DNA of 64,000 nt from a candidate division WOR-1 bacterium RIFOXYB2_FULL_46_45 (lineage in GTDB: Bacteria > Margulisbacteria > WOR-1 > XYC2-FULL-46-14), in NCBI GenBank assembly GCA_001771585.1, contig MEUE01000001.1:869984-933983 (forward strand). The letters are read 5' to 3'. Shown here in pieces: positions 51,314 through 59,761 of this stretch (position 1 is the stretch's first letter; the number at the start of each line of letters is the position of its first letter). Both the position numbers and the translations under genes were made by a program. Below the pieces are notes generated by a model. It had not been told where the DNA came from, ran no database searches, and saw only the letters and a program-made list of their open reading frames with translations.

Positions 51314-52444
51314 TTACGTTATAAATTCTAAATAGCTATCTTTGGTTATTACTTGGTACTTGGCATTTTTATATGTTTTTGTCCATTCCAGAGGCTTTTT
51401 TTGCCGGTTTTTGCCCCATTTTATCTCATAGCCGTAAAGGGCTCCTCTCCGCTCTTCCACAAGATCAATTTCTTTTTGATCATAGGTCCGCCAGAAATAG
51501 TTATTAGACGATATTTGGTTGTATTCTTGCTTTTTTATCCTTTCGGAGACAATGTAATTTTCCCAAAGCATCCCAACATCATCCCTTGAAGTTATGGTGT
51601 TAAAATTATTAATTAACGCATTTCTTATCCCAATATCATAAAAATAATAGCGTGAGTTTTTAGTTATTTCTTTGCGCAAGTTTCTGCTGAAGCCTCCGAT
51701 GCGATAAACCACAAAAGCTTTTTCCAGGAGATCTAAATATCTTTCGGCGGTGTTTTTGCTGATCAATAGCTGGGTCCCGAGTTCGGAAAACGACACTTCT
51801 TTTCCTATTTGAAAAGCGATAAGCTGAAGAAGACGGACGAGCTTGTCCGAATGTTTTAACCCGTCCAGTTCTAAGATGTCTTTATATAAATAAGAACTTA
51901 CGACTTCTTTCAAGTACCGCTTTCTCTCTTTGTTGTCTTTTGTAATTACGATTTCAGGATATGATCCGTAAATAAGGCGTGATTCCAGGTTCGCGCTGGT
52001 TTCATGCGGCTGTTCAAGCTCCATTATTTCCATTTGCGACAGGGGATACATTTTAAGGGTGATTTTTCGACCGGTTAAAGGCTCTCCAATATTTTTTGCC
52101 AGATCAAAAGCGGAAGATCCGGTGGCAATTATCTCAATCCCTTTAATATGATCAATGATCAACTTGAGGTTTATCCCGATGTTCTTGATCTTTTGGGCCT
52201 CGTCAATAACCAGGAGCCGGTTTCCGCCAACAAAGCTTATTAGCTTTTCAATTGATTGAGAGGAAAGCTGTTCCTGGACAAAAATATCCTCCCCGCTCAC
52301 GAGCAGATGCTTTTTTTTGTTTTCTTTTAAGAAGTGGTTGAGAAGGGTGGTTTTGCCGCAACGGCGCGGACCGTAAATAACCACCGCCCGATTCGCTCGC
52401 AAGGCCTTTTTCAGGTTTTTTAATTGCCGTTGGGGGATGTACAT
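51314..52444 (-). CDS. AAA ATPase with DUF4143 domain
   Basis: The 376-residue protein has Walker A GPRRCGKTT (25-33), Walker B RLLVIDEAQK, a sensor-like IIATGSSAFDL, then the DUF4143 region (about 200-376) with SSYLYKDILEL, LLISKNTAERYLDLLEKAFVVYRI (a winged-helix) and FWRTYDQKEIDLV, a PD-(D/E)xK-nuclease-like strand. Such proteins are widespread, often mobile, and of unknown role, sometimes compared with toxin-antitoxin or defence ATPases. GGAGG precedes ATG 52444. Its promoter is covered by an inverted repeat, so it is probably regulated. Confidence 0.9.
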   Translation of the reverse strand: MYIPQRQLKNLKKALRANRAVVIYGPRRCGKTTLLNHFLKENKKKHLLVSGEDIFVQEQLSSQSIEKLISFVGGNRLLVIDEAQKIKNIGINLKLIIDHIKGIEIIATGSSAFDLAKNIGEPLTGRKITLKMYPLSQMEIMELEQPHETSANLESRLIYGSYPEIVITKDNKERKRYLKEVVSSYLYKDILELDGLKHSDKLVRLLQLIAFQIGKEVSFSELGTQLLISKNTAERYLDLLEKAFVVYRIGGFSRNLRKEITKNSRYYFYDIGIRNALINNFNTITSRDDVGMLWENYIVSERIKKQEYNQISSNNYFWRTYDQKEIDLVEERRGALYGYEIKWGKNRQKKPLEWTKTYKNAKYQVITKDSYLEFIT

Positions 52445-52470
52445 TAAGCGCCTCCAAAAATACAGTCAAC

Positions 52471-52511
52471 CAACTGACCAAATTATACTAAATTGGGTCA
52501 GTTGTTGTCAA
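52471..52511 (-). promoter_or_regulatory. Promoter with inverted-repeat operator for the AAA/DUF4143 gene
   Basis: On the minus strand TTGACA (52511-52506) and TATAAT (52487-52482) are 18 bases apart. CAACTGACC (52471-52479) and GGTCAGTTG (52496-52504) are exact complements, one inside the spacer and one just after the -10, an arrangement typical of repressor sites. Confidence 0.75.
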
Positions 52512-53020
52512 GGGGCGATATCGGCTCTCGATAGCGGCTTGTCGATCACGTACCCCTCTCCGCCTAAAATGACTTCATCCTTCCCGTTGACTGTGATCTT
52601 TACCTCGTTGATGCCGGGGAGTCCGGTGAAAGAATAGACAATCTGCCCGATCATCCCTTCAACGCGGGTTGCCCCGCCGCCGTAGGACTCAAGCGCTAAA
52701 TTAAAATCGACGGTTGCCAACTTCCCTTGCCGGTCAACTTTATTGATATGCGCTCCTTTGGGGATTTCGGTATAGTAGCCCAGCTTCCGCTCTTCGGCGG
52801 TCGGCCCTTTTCCCAAACTCTGCGCGACGATTATCAGGGGGCTGACATTTTTGAGCGGCGGCCTCTCCACTGCCGCCAGTTTTTCGTCTTTCAAAAAATA
52901 AACCTTAATCTTTTCGGATGAAGAGAGATTCAAGCGGGGCAAGAAATAAATTACGGCGGCAATAATCGCCAGAAGAATCAGGGCCAATAAGAGAAACCTT
53001 CTCTTTTGCGCCTTTTTCAT
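52508..53020 (-). CDS. GerMN-domain membrane-anchored protein
   Basis: The 170-residue protein has one N-terminal membrane segment (RFLLLALILLAIIAAVIYFL) and a GerMN domain (about 40-160): KVYFLKDEKLAAVER, AQSLGKGPTAEER, YYTEIPKGAHINKV, ATVDFNLALESYGGGATR and VYSFTGLPGINEVKITVNG. GerMN is found in spore GerM and in envelope lipoproteins such as LpqB; its ligand is unknown. It faces the periplasm. TATAAT ends six bases before ATG 53020, so the mRNA is probably leaderless. Confidence 0.88.
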   Translation of the reverse strand: MKKAQKRRFLLLALILLAIIAAVIYFLPRLNLSSSEKIKVYFLKDEKLAAVERPPLKNVSPLIIVAQSLGKGPTAEERKLGYYTEIPKGAHINKVDRQGKLATVDFNLALESYGGGATRVEGMIGQIVYSFTGLPGINEVKITVNGKDEVILGGEGYVIDKPLSRADIAP

Positions 53021-53026
53021 GCATTT

Positions 53027-53032
53027 ATTATA
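53027..53032 (-). promoter_or_regulatory. -10 element for a leaderless GerMN mRNA
   Basis: TATAAT on the minus strand ends 6 bases before ATG 53020; no Shine-Dalgarno. Confidence 0.6.
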
Positions 53033-53040
53033 ACATTATT

Positions 53041-53231
53041 CTCACTAATTTATTTAATCGCAAATTATGCGAATTTCCTATTCACGAATTACTCGAATTT
53101 ACGCCAATTAACTCGAATGAGCAAGCTTCTTTATTCGTGTTTTTTTATTCGCATAAATTAGAGTGGATTCGCGGAATTAGAGATGGGAAATTAGTGTTTG
53201 TTCGAGATTAATGAATTCGTGAAAATTAGAG
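53041..53231. repeat. ATTCGNGAATTA-word repeat tract between GerMN gene and mfd
   Basis: Words such as GCGAATTT, CACGAATTACTCGAATTT, ATTCGTG and GGAATTAGAG fill about 190 bases in both directions, giving an imperfect inverted repeat around 53115-53135. There is no gene in it; the mfd -10 lies at its right edge. Confidence 0.65.
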
Positions 53232-53237
53232 TATAAT
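53232..53237 (+). promoter_or_regulatory. -10 element for a leaderless mfd mRNA
   Basis: TATAAT ends 6 bases before ATG 53244; no Shine-Dalgarno. Confidence 0.55.
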
Positions 53238-53243
53238 TAAATC

Positions 53244-55766
53244 ATGCTGGAAGAAATAAAAGAAAAGATCAACACAAGCCAACAGCCCTTCTTAATTATT
53301 ACCGGCTCAACCAAAGAAGCGGAGATAGTCGCCGCGTCAATTGGGGGGATGGTCTTTCCCTCCCCCCAGGAAGACAACAAAGAAATTACCGCACAGCGCA
53401 TCCGCGTACTAAACGAAATGCCGAGAATTGTTGTCGCGCCGGCAAAGGCAATCGCTGCGAAAACGCTTTCCCACTTACAAATTAGTACTTACAACTTACA
53501 ACTTTCCCTAAATAAAGAATATCAAATTGAAAAACTAACAGATAAGCTGATTGAACTGGGATACAAGCGGCAGGAAATTGTCGGAGAGCGGGGCGAATTT
53601 GCGGTGAGGGGCGGGATTGTCGACATCTTTCATTATGAACCGGTCCGGATCGAATTCTTCGGAGATAAAATAGAATCGATCCGCGTTTTTGACGCGCAGA
53701 CCCAGCGCTCCGTCCGCAAACTGGAAAAATTTACGATCCTTCCGATTATTGAGAAAGGGGAGACCTCGTTTCTTGAACATCTGGCAAAAGATACGGTCAT
53801 CCTTAAAGTCGAGATTAAAGAAACGGAAGAGGGAATCCCTCCGATCAAGAAAAAAACGGTTAAAGAGGGGATCAACCGCGAGCTTTTGCTCGAATTGAAA
53901 GACGGCGACCTTGTCGTCCACGAAAATTACGGGATCGGCATCTACCGCGGACTGCAAAAGATGGAAATGGACGGCGCGGAGCAGGAATATCTTTTGCTCG
54001 AATACGCCCGCAACGACCGTTTGTACGTTCCGCTCCAGCAGATGGGGCTGATTGAAAAATATTCCGGAGACCCGAACCCGAAAATCTACCGCCTGCACGG
54101 GAAAGAGTGGAAAAAGACCAAATCAAAAGTAGAAAAAAGCCTGCAGGACTTAACGGACGACCTGCTCCATCTTTACGCGGTCCGTAGCCGGACCTTTGGC
54201 TACGCTTTTCCAAAAGACGAGCAGACCCAAAACGAGCTGGCCGCCACCTTCCCTTACGAAGAGACCCCCGATCAGCAAAAGGCGATCAGGGATGTGATGG
54301 CCGACATGGAATCGGACCATCCGATGGACCGTCTGATTTGCGGGGATGTCGGCTACGGCAAGACCGAAGTGGCGATCCGGGCGGCATTTAAGGCGGCCGT
54401 CTCCGGCAAACAGGCGGCGGTTCTGGCTCCCACCACCATTTTAGCCCAACAGCACTTTGTAACTTTTTCCGAACGGCTGAAAAATTATCCGGTAAAGATA
54501 GAAGTCGTTTCGCGCTTCAAGAGCAGGGAGGAGCAGAAAGAAATTTTGGCGAAAACGGCGCGGCATGAGGTTGATATTTTGATCGGAACGCACCGGCTTT
54601 TGCAAAAGGATGTCGCTTTTGCCGACCTGGGACTTTTGATCGTCGACGAAGAACAGCGTTTTGGGGTCGGCCATAAAGAGAAACTAAAAAAACTGCGCGC
54701 CAATGTTGATGTGATAACTTTAACCGCGACGCCGATCCCGCGCACCCTCTATTTTTCACTCTCCGGAGCCAGGGATATGAGCTTGATCAACACCGCGCCG
54801 GTCGACCGCCTGCCGATCAAGACGCGGGTTTTGGCATGGGACGAGGAGTTGATCAAAGAAGCAATTTTGCGGGAGTTAGATCGGGGAGGCCAGGTTTATT
54901 TTGTCCATAATCGAGTGCAGACGATCAACTCTGTCGCGGCGAAAATAAAAAAACTGGTTCCCGAAGCGAAGATAGCGGTCGGCCACGGGCAGATGAGGGA
55001 AAACGAGCTGGCAAAGATTATGGCGGGATTCCAGGAGAAAAAATTCGACCTTCTGCTCTGCACGACAATTATCGAATCGGGGCTTGATATTCCCAACGTC
55101 AACACTTTGATCGTCGACCATGCCGAGCGCTTTGGCCTGGCTGAATTGTATCAGCTTCGGGGAAGGGTGGGGCGCTCTTCTTCCCGCGCTTACGCCTATC
55201 TTTTTTATCACAAAGAAAAGGTCCTGACGCAAGACGCGCTTGAGCGGCTCTCGGCGATCCAGGAATTTACTGAACTCGGCTCCGGCTATCGGCTGGCTTT
55301 ACGCGATTTGGAAATAAGAGGATCGGGAACCTTATTGGGTGCCCGCCAGCACGGGCATATCGTTTCGGTCGGTTTTGACATGTATTGCGACCTGTTGGAA
55401 GAGGCGGTCAAGAAGGCAAAGGGGATAGAAGAGCCGCTGCCGCGGCAGGTTATCGTTGATCTAAAAATCTCGGCCTACATCCCGCCCTCTTATATTTCGG
55501 ACGAACGCCAGCGCGTCGCGACCTATCGCCGCTTAACCCTCTTATCGGACAAAAAACAACTTGATGAAATGAAGACAGAGCTTTCCGACCGTTATGGAGC
55601 GATTCCTAATCCGTTGAACTCGCTATTGGAAATTGTCGATCTAAGAATCAACGCCCAAAAGGCGGGGGTTAAGCTGATCAAAGAAGAAAAAGAGAGAATT
55701 TTAGTGGAGTGGTTGGACGGGAGGCATAAGTATTTGACTATGAAAGATATTCGCTTATTATTTTAG
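53244..55766 (+). CDS. mfd: Transcription-repair coupling factor Mfd, short form
   Basis: The 840-residue protein keeps the RNA-polymerase-interaction domain (DGDLVVHENYGIGIYRGLQKM, quoted in part), the RecG-like translocase (Walker A GDVGYGKTEVAIRAAF, VDEEQRFGVGHKE, TATPIPRTL, YFVHNRVQ, GRVGRSSSRAYAYL) and the C-terminal TRCF domain. It is about 300 residues shorter than E. coli Mfd, because the N-terminal UvrB-like module is cut down to roughly 150 residues, so UvrA recruitment may differ. Repeated ACTTACAA words encode LQISTYNLQLSLN near residue 75. Its end overlaps the next, convergent gene by 29 bases. Confidence 0.95.
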   Translation: MLEEIKEKINTSQQPFLIITGSTKEAEIVAASIGGMVFPSPQEDNKEITAQRIRVLNEMPRIVVAPAKAIAAKTLSHLQISTYNLQLSLNKEYQIEKLTDKLIELGYKRQEIVGERGEFAVRGGIVDIFHYEPVRIEFFGDKIESIRVFDAQTQRSVRKLEKFTILPIIEKGETSFLEHLAKDTVILKVEIKETEEGIPPIKKKTVKEGINRELLLELKDGDLVVHENYGIGIYRGLQKMEMDGAEQEYLLLEYARNDRLYVPLQQMGLIEKYSGDPNPKIYRLHGKEWKKTKSKVEKSLQDLTDDLLHLYAVRSRTFGYAFPKDEQTQNELAATFPYEETPDQQKAIRDVMADMESDHPMDRLICGDVGYGKTEVAIRAAFKAAVSGKQAAVLAPTTILAQQHFVTFSERLKNYPVKIEVVSRFKSREEQKEILAKTARHEVDILIGTHRLLQKDVAFADLGLLIVDEEQRFGVGHKEKLKKLRANVDVITLTATPIPRTLYFSLSGARDMSLINTAPVDRLPIKTRVLAWDEELIKEAILRELDRGGQVYFVHNRVQTINSVAAKIKKLVPEAKIAVGHGQMRENELAKIMAGFQEKKFDLLLCTTIIESGLDIPNVNTLIVDHAERFGLAELYQLRGRVGRSSSRAYAYLFYHKEKVLTQDALERLSAIQEFTELGSGYRLALRDLEIRGSGTLLGARQHGHIVSVGFDMYCDLLEEAVKKAKGIEEPLPRQVIVDLKISAYIPPSYISDERQRVATYRRLTLLSDKKQLDEMKTELSDRYGAIPNPLNSLLEIVDLRINAQKAGVKLIKEEKERILVEWLDGRHKYLTMKDIRLLF

Positions 55767-56055
55767 GAGAAACGGTTTCGGCGATTAAGTTATTATTTCC
55801 GTCCAAGATTCTTAAGAGGCCGTCTTTCACTTCAACCTTCCCGTCTTTAATTATGTTCGCTTTCACATTGTGCAGATAAAGACCGACTAAGAAGTCGGCA
55901 ACCTGGGGGTTTAGGATCCCGCGGACAAAGGGCTGCGGCTCGACGATCACTTCGGTGTGCATCGCTTTCACTACCGGCACCCGATTGTGCTTGCGCCAGA
56001 GCTGCTTGAGCGACTCTTCCAAAAGATCAAGATAAGTTCTTTTTTGTTTAAGCAT
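55738..56055 (-). CDS. Hypothetical protein, 105 residues
   Basis: ATG 56055 follows GGGGAAACGCT and overlaps the stop of the upstream gene by 8 bases, so it is the second gene of a leftward pair. The sequence has LLEESLKQLWRKHNRVP, then short beta strands (AMHTEVIVEPQPFVRGIL; LHNVKANIIKDGKVEV; LLRILDGNNNLIAE). I recognise no family. Its 3' end overlaps mfd tail to tail by 29 bases. Confidence 0.6.
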   Translation of the reverse strand: MLKQKRTYLDLLEESLKQLWRKHNRVPVVKAMHTEVIVEPQPFVRGILNPQVADFLVGLYLHNVKANIIKDGKVEVKDGLLRILDGNNNLIAETVSPKIISEYLS

Positions 56056-56731
56056 AGCGTTTCCCCAGGATCGTTAATTCCTTTATTGCTCCGGAAGTTA
56101 TCTTTGGATCGATTCCCGCCCCTTGCAATAACTTGCCAAGGCTGGCGACCCTGGTTTCAGAAGATGGAGCTTCGTCCCTTTTTGCTCCTGCCGTTTTTTT
56201 TGTTTGCGCCAGCTGCCGCAGCGGATCGGAATAAGCGGGATGCCTTACCGTGTTCGGATGAACTCCCGGCGTACTTGGTTTGTTTTCAAGAAGAGCGGTC
56301 GGATTTTTTTTATCGGCAGCCCTCTTTAATCCGAGAACAAACTTCGCGTTGGCGGTAGAATTCGCGGCCAGTTGTTTGGCCGACTCTTTTACAACTACCG
56401 GGGCTCCATGGTTTGTTGGAAGAGGAAGGAGTCCGCTGTCAATGGAAGAATAAAGATGCAGAGCGATTGCTCCTTGTTGTTGGGGGGAAAGCCCTTTGCT
56501 TCTTAGAAAATCGGGGAGCAGTTCGGCGGGGACCAGTTTTCCTTCAAGAGAAAAAACGACGCCTTGTTTCTTTAAGGCCGCGCAGATAAAATTCGCGGCA
56601 TCCGGAACTAATTTGGCAAGCTCGGGAGACAATTCAACGCCCCGCACTTCCTGCCGCCTTTCTATTACAGACCGCGGGAGCGGTTGCGGAGCAAAGTAAT
56701 CAGGCCTAGATTGTTGTATTTGATTTCCCAT
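56048..56731 (-). CDS. Hypothetical protein, 227 residues
   Basis: ATG 56731 follows GGGAGAG; the longer reading to 56875 crosses the divergent mazG promoter and is rejected. The protein starts MGNQIQQSRPDYFAPQPLP, has a helical central part (LSPELAKLVPDAANFICAALKK cited in part, LPDFLRSKGLSPQQQGAIALHL) and a low-complexity, Ala/Lys/Pro-rich segment (about 150-200), then a C-terminal helix with SLGKLLQGAGIDPKITSGAI. It has no signal peptide. Function is unknown; it is probably co-expressed with the 105-residue protein. Confidence 0.6.
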   Translation of the reverse strand: MGNQIQQSRPDYFAPQPLPRSVIERRQEVRGVELSPELAKLVPDAANFICAALKKQGVVFSLEGKLVPAELLPDFLRSKGLSPQQQGAIALHLYSSIDSGLLPLPTNHGAPVVVKESAKQLAANSTANAKFVLGLKRAADKKNPTALLENKPSTPGVHPNTVRHPAYSDPLRQLAQTKKTAGAKRDEAPSSETRVASLGKLLQGAGIDPKITSGAIKELTILGKRYA

Positions 56732-56797
56732 ACTATCTCTCCCGCTTGTATATCGTAATAGGATAGGCATTTCTTGCATGGTATAATAGACATATAT

Positions 56798-57160
56798 ATG
56801 AAGGAATTCGACCGTCTGGTTGAGGTAGTCAACCGCCTGCGGAAGGAGTGCCCCTGGGACCGCGAACAGACCCACGAGAGCCTAAAGCCCTACATGCGGG
56901 AAGAGCTCAACGAGGCGCTGGAGGCGATCGACAGCAAGGACCCGGAAAAGATGAAAGACGAGCTGGGGGATCAGCTCCTGCATATCATCATGCACGCGGC
57001 GATCAGCAATGATTTTACGATCGAAGATATCATTAAAAACATCACCGACAAAATGGTCCGCCGCCATCCGCACGTCTTCGCGGACGGAACGGCAAAGACC
57101 AAAGAAGAAGTGCTGAAAAAATGGAAAGAAATTAAAAGGAGTGAAAAAGGTGAAAAATAA
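56798..57160 (+). CDS. mazG: MazG-family nucleotide pyrophosphohydrolase
   Basis: The 120-residue protein has one MazG domain: VVNRLRKECPWDREQTHESLKPYMREELNEALEAI in parts, then KDELGDQLLHIIMHAAI with the EExxE and ExxD metal-binding acids, and RRHPHVFADG. It hydrolyses NTPs, perhaps aberrant ones. It is about half the length of E. coli MazG, which has two domains. The start at 56798 is preferred, since TATAAT ends 10 bases before it; an earlier ATG at 56774 would lie upstream of the -10. It overlaps ftsH by 20 bases. Confidence 0.92.
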   Translation: MKEFDRLVEVVNRLRKECPWDREQTHESLKPYMREELNEALEAIDSKDPEKMKDELGDQLLHIIMHAAISNDFTIEDIIKNITDKMVRRHPHVFADGTAKTKEEVLKKWKEIKRSEKGEK

Positions 57161-58940
57161 AAAGACCGATTGGCGGGCCGTGATCCTCTACTTACTGGGC
57201 GGGTTTTTGATCCTCTCCTTGTTCCTGCCGGTCAAAACCGGCAATCAGCCGAAAGATACCGCTTTTTCCGACTTTCTGAATCGATTGGACAAAGGGGAAG
57301 TTACCGAAGTTGTGATCAAGGGAGAAATTATCGAAGGGAAATTTAAGGACGGCGGTCTGTTTAAGACCCAGGCGCTCAATTATCCGAATTTAGTACAGGA
57401 TTTAAGGACCAAGGGGGTGGCGATCAAAGTCGAAAACCCGGCTGAATCTCTCTGGTTTTGGAACCTGGCTTCTCAGCTGATCTTTCCGATCCTCTTTTTC
57501 GGTTTTCTCTGGTGGATGCTTTTGAGGCAGGCGGGGAATGCCAACAACCAGGCGATGGCCTTTGGAAAATCGACCGCCAAGCCGCTGGTCGGCAAGATGA
57601 ATGTTACCTTTGCCGACGTGGCGGGAGTGGATGAGGCAAAAGAAGAGTTGAAAGAGATCGTTGACTTCTTAAAGTTCCCTCAAAAATATCACGCGCTCGG
57701 AGCAAAGATTCCCAAGGGACTGCTCTTGATGGGGGCGCCGGGAACGGGTAAAACCCTTTTGGCCCGCGCGATTGCCGGAGAGGCGGGAGTTCCTTTCTTC
57801 TCCATCTCCGGCTCGGATTTTGTGGAGATGTTTGTCGGGGTGGGGGCGGCCAGAGTCCGGGGTGTTTTCCGCGAAGCTAAAAAACAGACCCCCGCGATTA
57901 TTTTTATGGACGAAATTGATGCGGTCGGCAGGCACCGGGGGGCGGGATTAGGAGGAGGACACGATGAAAGGGAGCAGACCCTAAACCAGCTTTTGGTGGA
58001 GATGGACGGCTTTGATCCCAAGACCAATATTATTGTTGTCGCGGCGACCAACCGGCCGGACATTTTGGACCCGGCGCTCCTTCGTCCGGGACGCTTTGAC
58101 CGGCAGATCGTACTCGATAAACCGGACCAAAAAGGGAGACGCCAAATCCTGGATATCCACGCTAAAGGAAAACCGTTTGCGCCGGATGTTGACCTTGATG
58201 TAGTTTCACGAAGGACCCCCGGCTATACCGGAGCGGACCTTGAAAGCGTTTTGAACGAAGCGGCAATTTTGACCGGCCGCTTTAACAAAAAAATAATCAC
58301 TATGGCCGAAGTCGAAGAAGCAATCGACCGGGTGATGGCCGGTCCGCAGAGGAAGAGCCGGGTCGTCTCCGAAAAAGAAAAAAACATTATAGCGTATCAC
58401 GAAGTCGGCCACGCGATCTTGTCAAAACTCCTGCCGGATGCCGACCCGGTCCACAAGATTTCGGTCCTTCCCCGCGGAATGGCGCTCGGATACACTTTGC
58501 AGCTGCCGATCGAGGATAAGCATTTGATCTCTGAAAAGCAGATCACGGCGGACATCATTGTCCTGCAGGGGGGGAGAGTGGCGGAAGAAATTTTCTTCAA
58601 TGAGATTACTTCGGGGGCGCAGAATGATCTGGAACGGGCCACCTCTCTTGCCAAAAAGATGGTCTGCGAATTCGGGATGTCGGAGCTGGGACCGCGCACT
58701 TTTGGGAAAAAAGAACATCAGATATTTTTAGGGCGCGACATCGCGGAGATGAAAGATTTTTCCGACCAGACCGCTGACGCGATCGATACCCAGATCAATA
58801 AAATTGTCGCGGCCTGCCACGAAAAAGCCAAAAACCTGATCAATGCCAACAAGGGGAAATTTGAGGAGATCGCCAAAGTTTTGAAAGAAAAAGAAGTTTT
58901 GGAAGGGGAAGATTTAAAGAAGGCCCTCAAGGGGCTGTGA
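57141..58940 (+). CDS. ftsH: ATP-dependent zinc metalloprotease FtsH
   Basis: The 599-residue protein has two membrane segments (about 10-28 and 112-132) around a small periplasmic domain, an AAA domain with [23 protein letters not shown] and [12 protein letters not shown], and the zinc motif HEVGH (H420, E421, H424) in the protease domain. It degrades membrane and regulatory proteins; in diderms it also controls LpxC, which is in this window. It starts with GTG inside mazG. It directly abuts ftcD. Confidence 0.97.
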   Translation: MKKVKNKKTDWRAVILYLLGGFLILSLFLPVKTGNQPKDTAFSDFLNRLDKGEVTEVVIKGEIIEGKFKDGGLFKTQALNYPNLVQDLRTKGVAIKVENPAESLWFWNLASQLIFPILFFGFLWWMLLRQAGNANNQAMAFGKSTAKPLVGKMNVTFADVAGVDEAKEELKEIVDFLKFPQKYHALGAKIPKGLLLMGAPGTGKTLLARAIAGEAGVPFFSISGSDFVEMFVGVGAARVRGVFREAKKQTPAIIFMDEIDAVGRHRGAGLGGGHDEREQTLNQLLVEMDGFDPKTNIIVVAATNRPDILDPALLRPGRFDRQIVLDKPDQKGRRQILDIHAKGKPFAPDVDLDVVSRRTPGYTGADLESVLNEAAILTGRFNKKIITMAEVEEAIDRVMAGPQRKSRVVSEKEKNIIAYHEVGHAILSKLLPDADPVHKISVLPRGMALGYTLQLPIEDKHLISEKQITADIIVLQGGRVAEEIFFNEITSGAQNDLERATSLAKKMVCEFGMSELGPRTFGKKEHQIFLGRDIAEMKDFSDQTADAIDTQINKIVAACHEKAKNLINANKGKFEEIAKVLKEKEVLEGEDLKKALKGL

Positions 58941-59753
58941 ATGCTTGAATGTGTCCCGAATTTTTCCGAAGCCCGCGATTTTGACGCGGTAGAAGAGATT
59001 CTTGGCGCAATCAAATCCGCCGAGATTTTGAATGTCCACACCGATATTGATCACAACCGCACCGTCGCAACCTTTACAGGAAGCGTCGAGCAGGCCGTTG
59101 CCGCCGCATTTGAACTTTCACGCTCCGCGGTTGAGCTGCTTGATATCAGGGAACACATCGGAGTACATCCGTTTATCGGGGTGGTTGATGTTATCCCTTT
59201 TATTCCGCTTGAGGGTTCCACCATGGACGACGCGGTCTCTGCCGCGCATATTTTGGGCGAGAAACTATGGAAAGAACTGAAGCTCCCGGTTTATTTTTAC
59301 GGCCACGCCGGCTTAGTCGACCTTCCTTTTGTGCGCAAAAACAGAGGGAAGTTTGATATTGGAGATAAGCTTAATCCGCATGCCGGAGCGGTCGCAATCG
59401 GCGCGCGCGATTTTTTGATCGCTTTTAATATCAATCTGAACACACCCGATTTTTCAATCGCGCAATCAATCGCCAAAAATATCCGCGAAAAGCGGAGCGG
59501 TATGAAGGGGGTCAGGGCGCTGGGGCTTTATCTTGAAAGCAGGAATGTCTCCCAGGTTTCGATCAACATCACCGATTGCCGGGCGACAACGCTGAAAATG
59601 GTTTTTGATGCCGTCTCAAAATGGGCGAGAGAATACAAGGTTGAAATCATTGAGTCCGAACTGGTGGGGATGCTCCCCCGCTTCGCCGTTTTTCCCGAGA
59701 TGGCCCGTTATCTTCACATGGGCGGATTTTCGGAGAAGAAGATTCTGTGTTAA
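58941..59753 (+). CDS. ftcD: Glutamate formimidoyltransferase (FtcD N-terminal type)
   Basis: The 270-residue protein starts LECVPNFSEARDFDAVEEI and has VHTDIDHNRTVATFTGS, IGVHPFIGVVDVIPFIPLEG in parts, FYGHAGLV-like PVYFYGHAGL, and VAIGARDFLIAFNINLNT. These are signatures of the formimidoyltransferase domain, including the catalytic His in IDHNRT. It moves the formimino group from formiminoglutamate to THF. The cyclodeaminase half is missing, as in many bacteria. It starts right after ftsH and ends 8 bases before valS; the metabolic link is to FolD and GcvT. Confidence 0.95.
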   Translation: MLECVPNFSEARDFDAVEEILGAIKSAEILNVHTDIDHNRTVATFTGSVEQAVAAAFELSRSAVELLDIREHIGVHPFIGVVDVIPFIPLEGSTMDDAVSAAHILGEKLWKELKLPVYFYGHAGLVDLPFVRKNRGKFDIGDKLNPHAGAVAIGARDFLIAFNINLNTPDFSIAQSIAKNIREKRSGMKGVRALGLYLESRNVSQVSINITDCRATTLKMVFDAVSKWAREYKVEIIESELVGMLPRFAVFPEMARYLHMGGFSEKKILC

Positions 59754-59761
59754 AATAAGGA

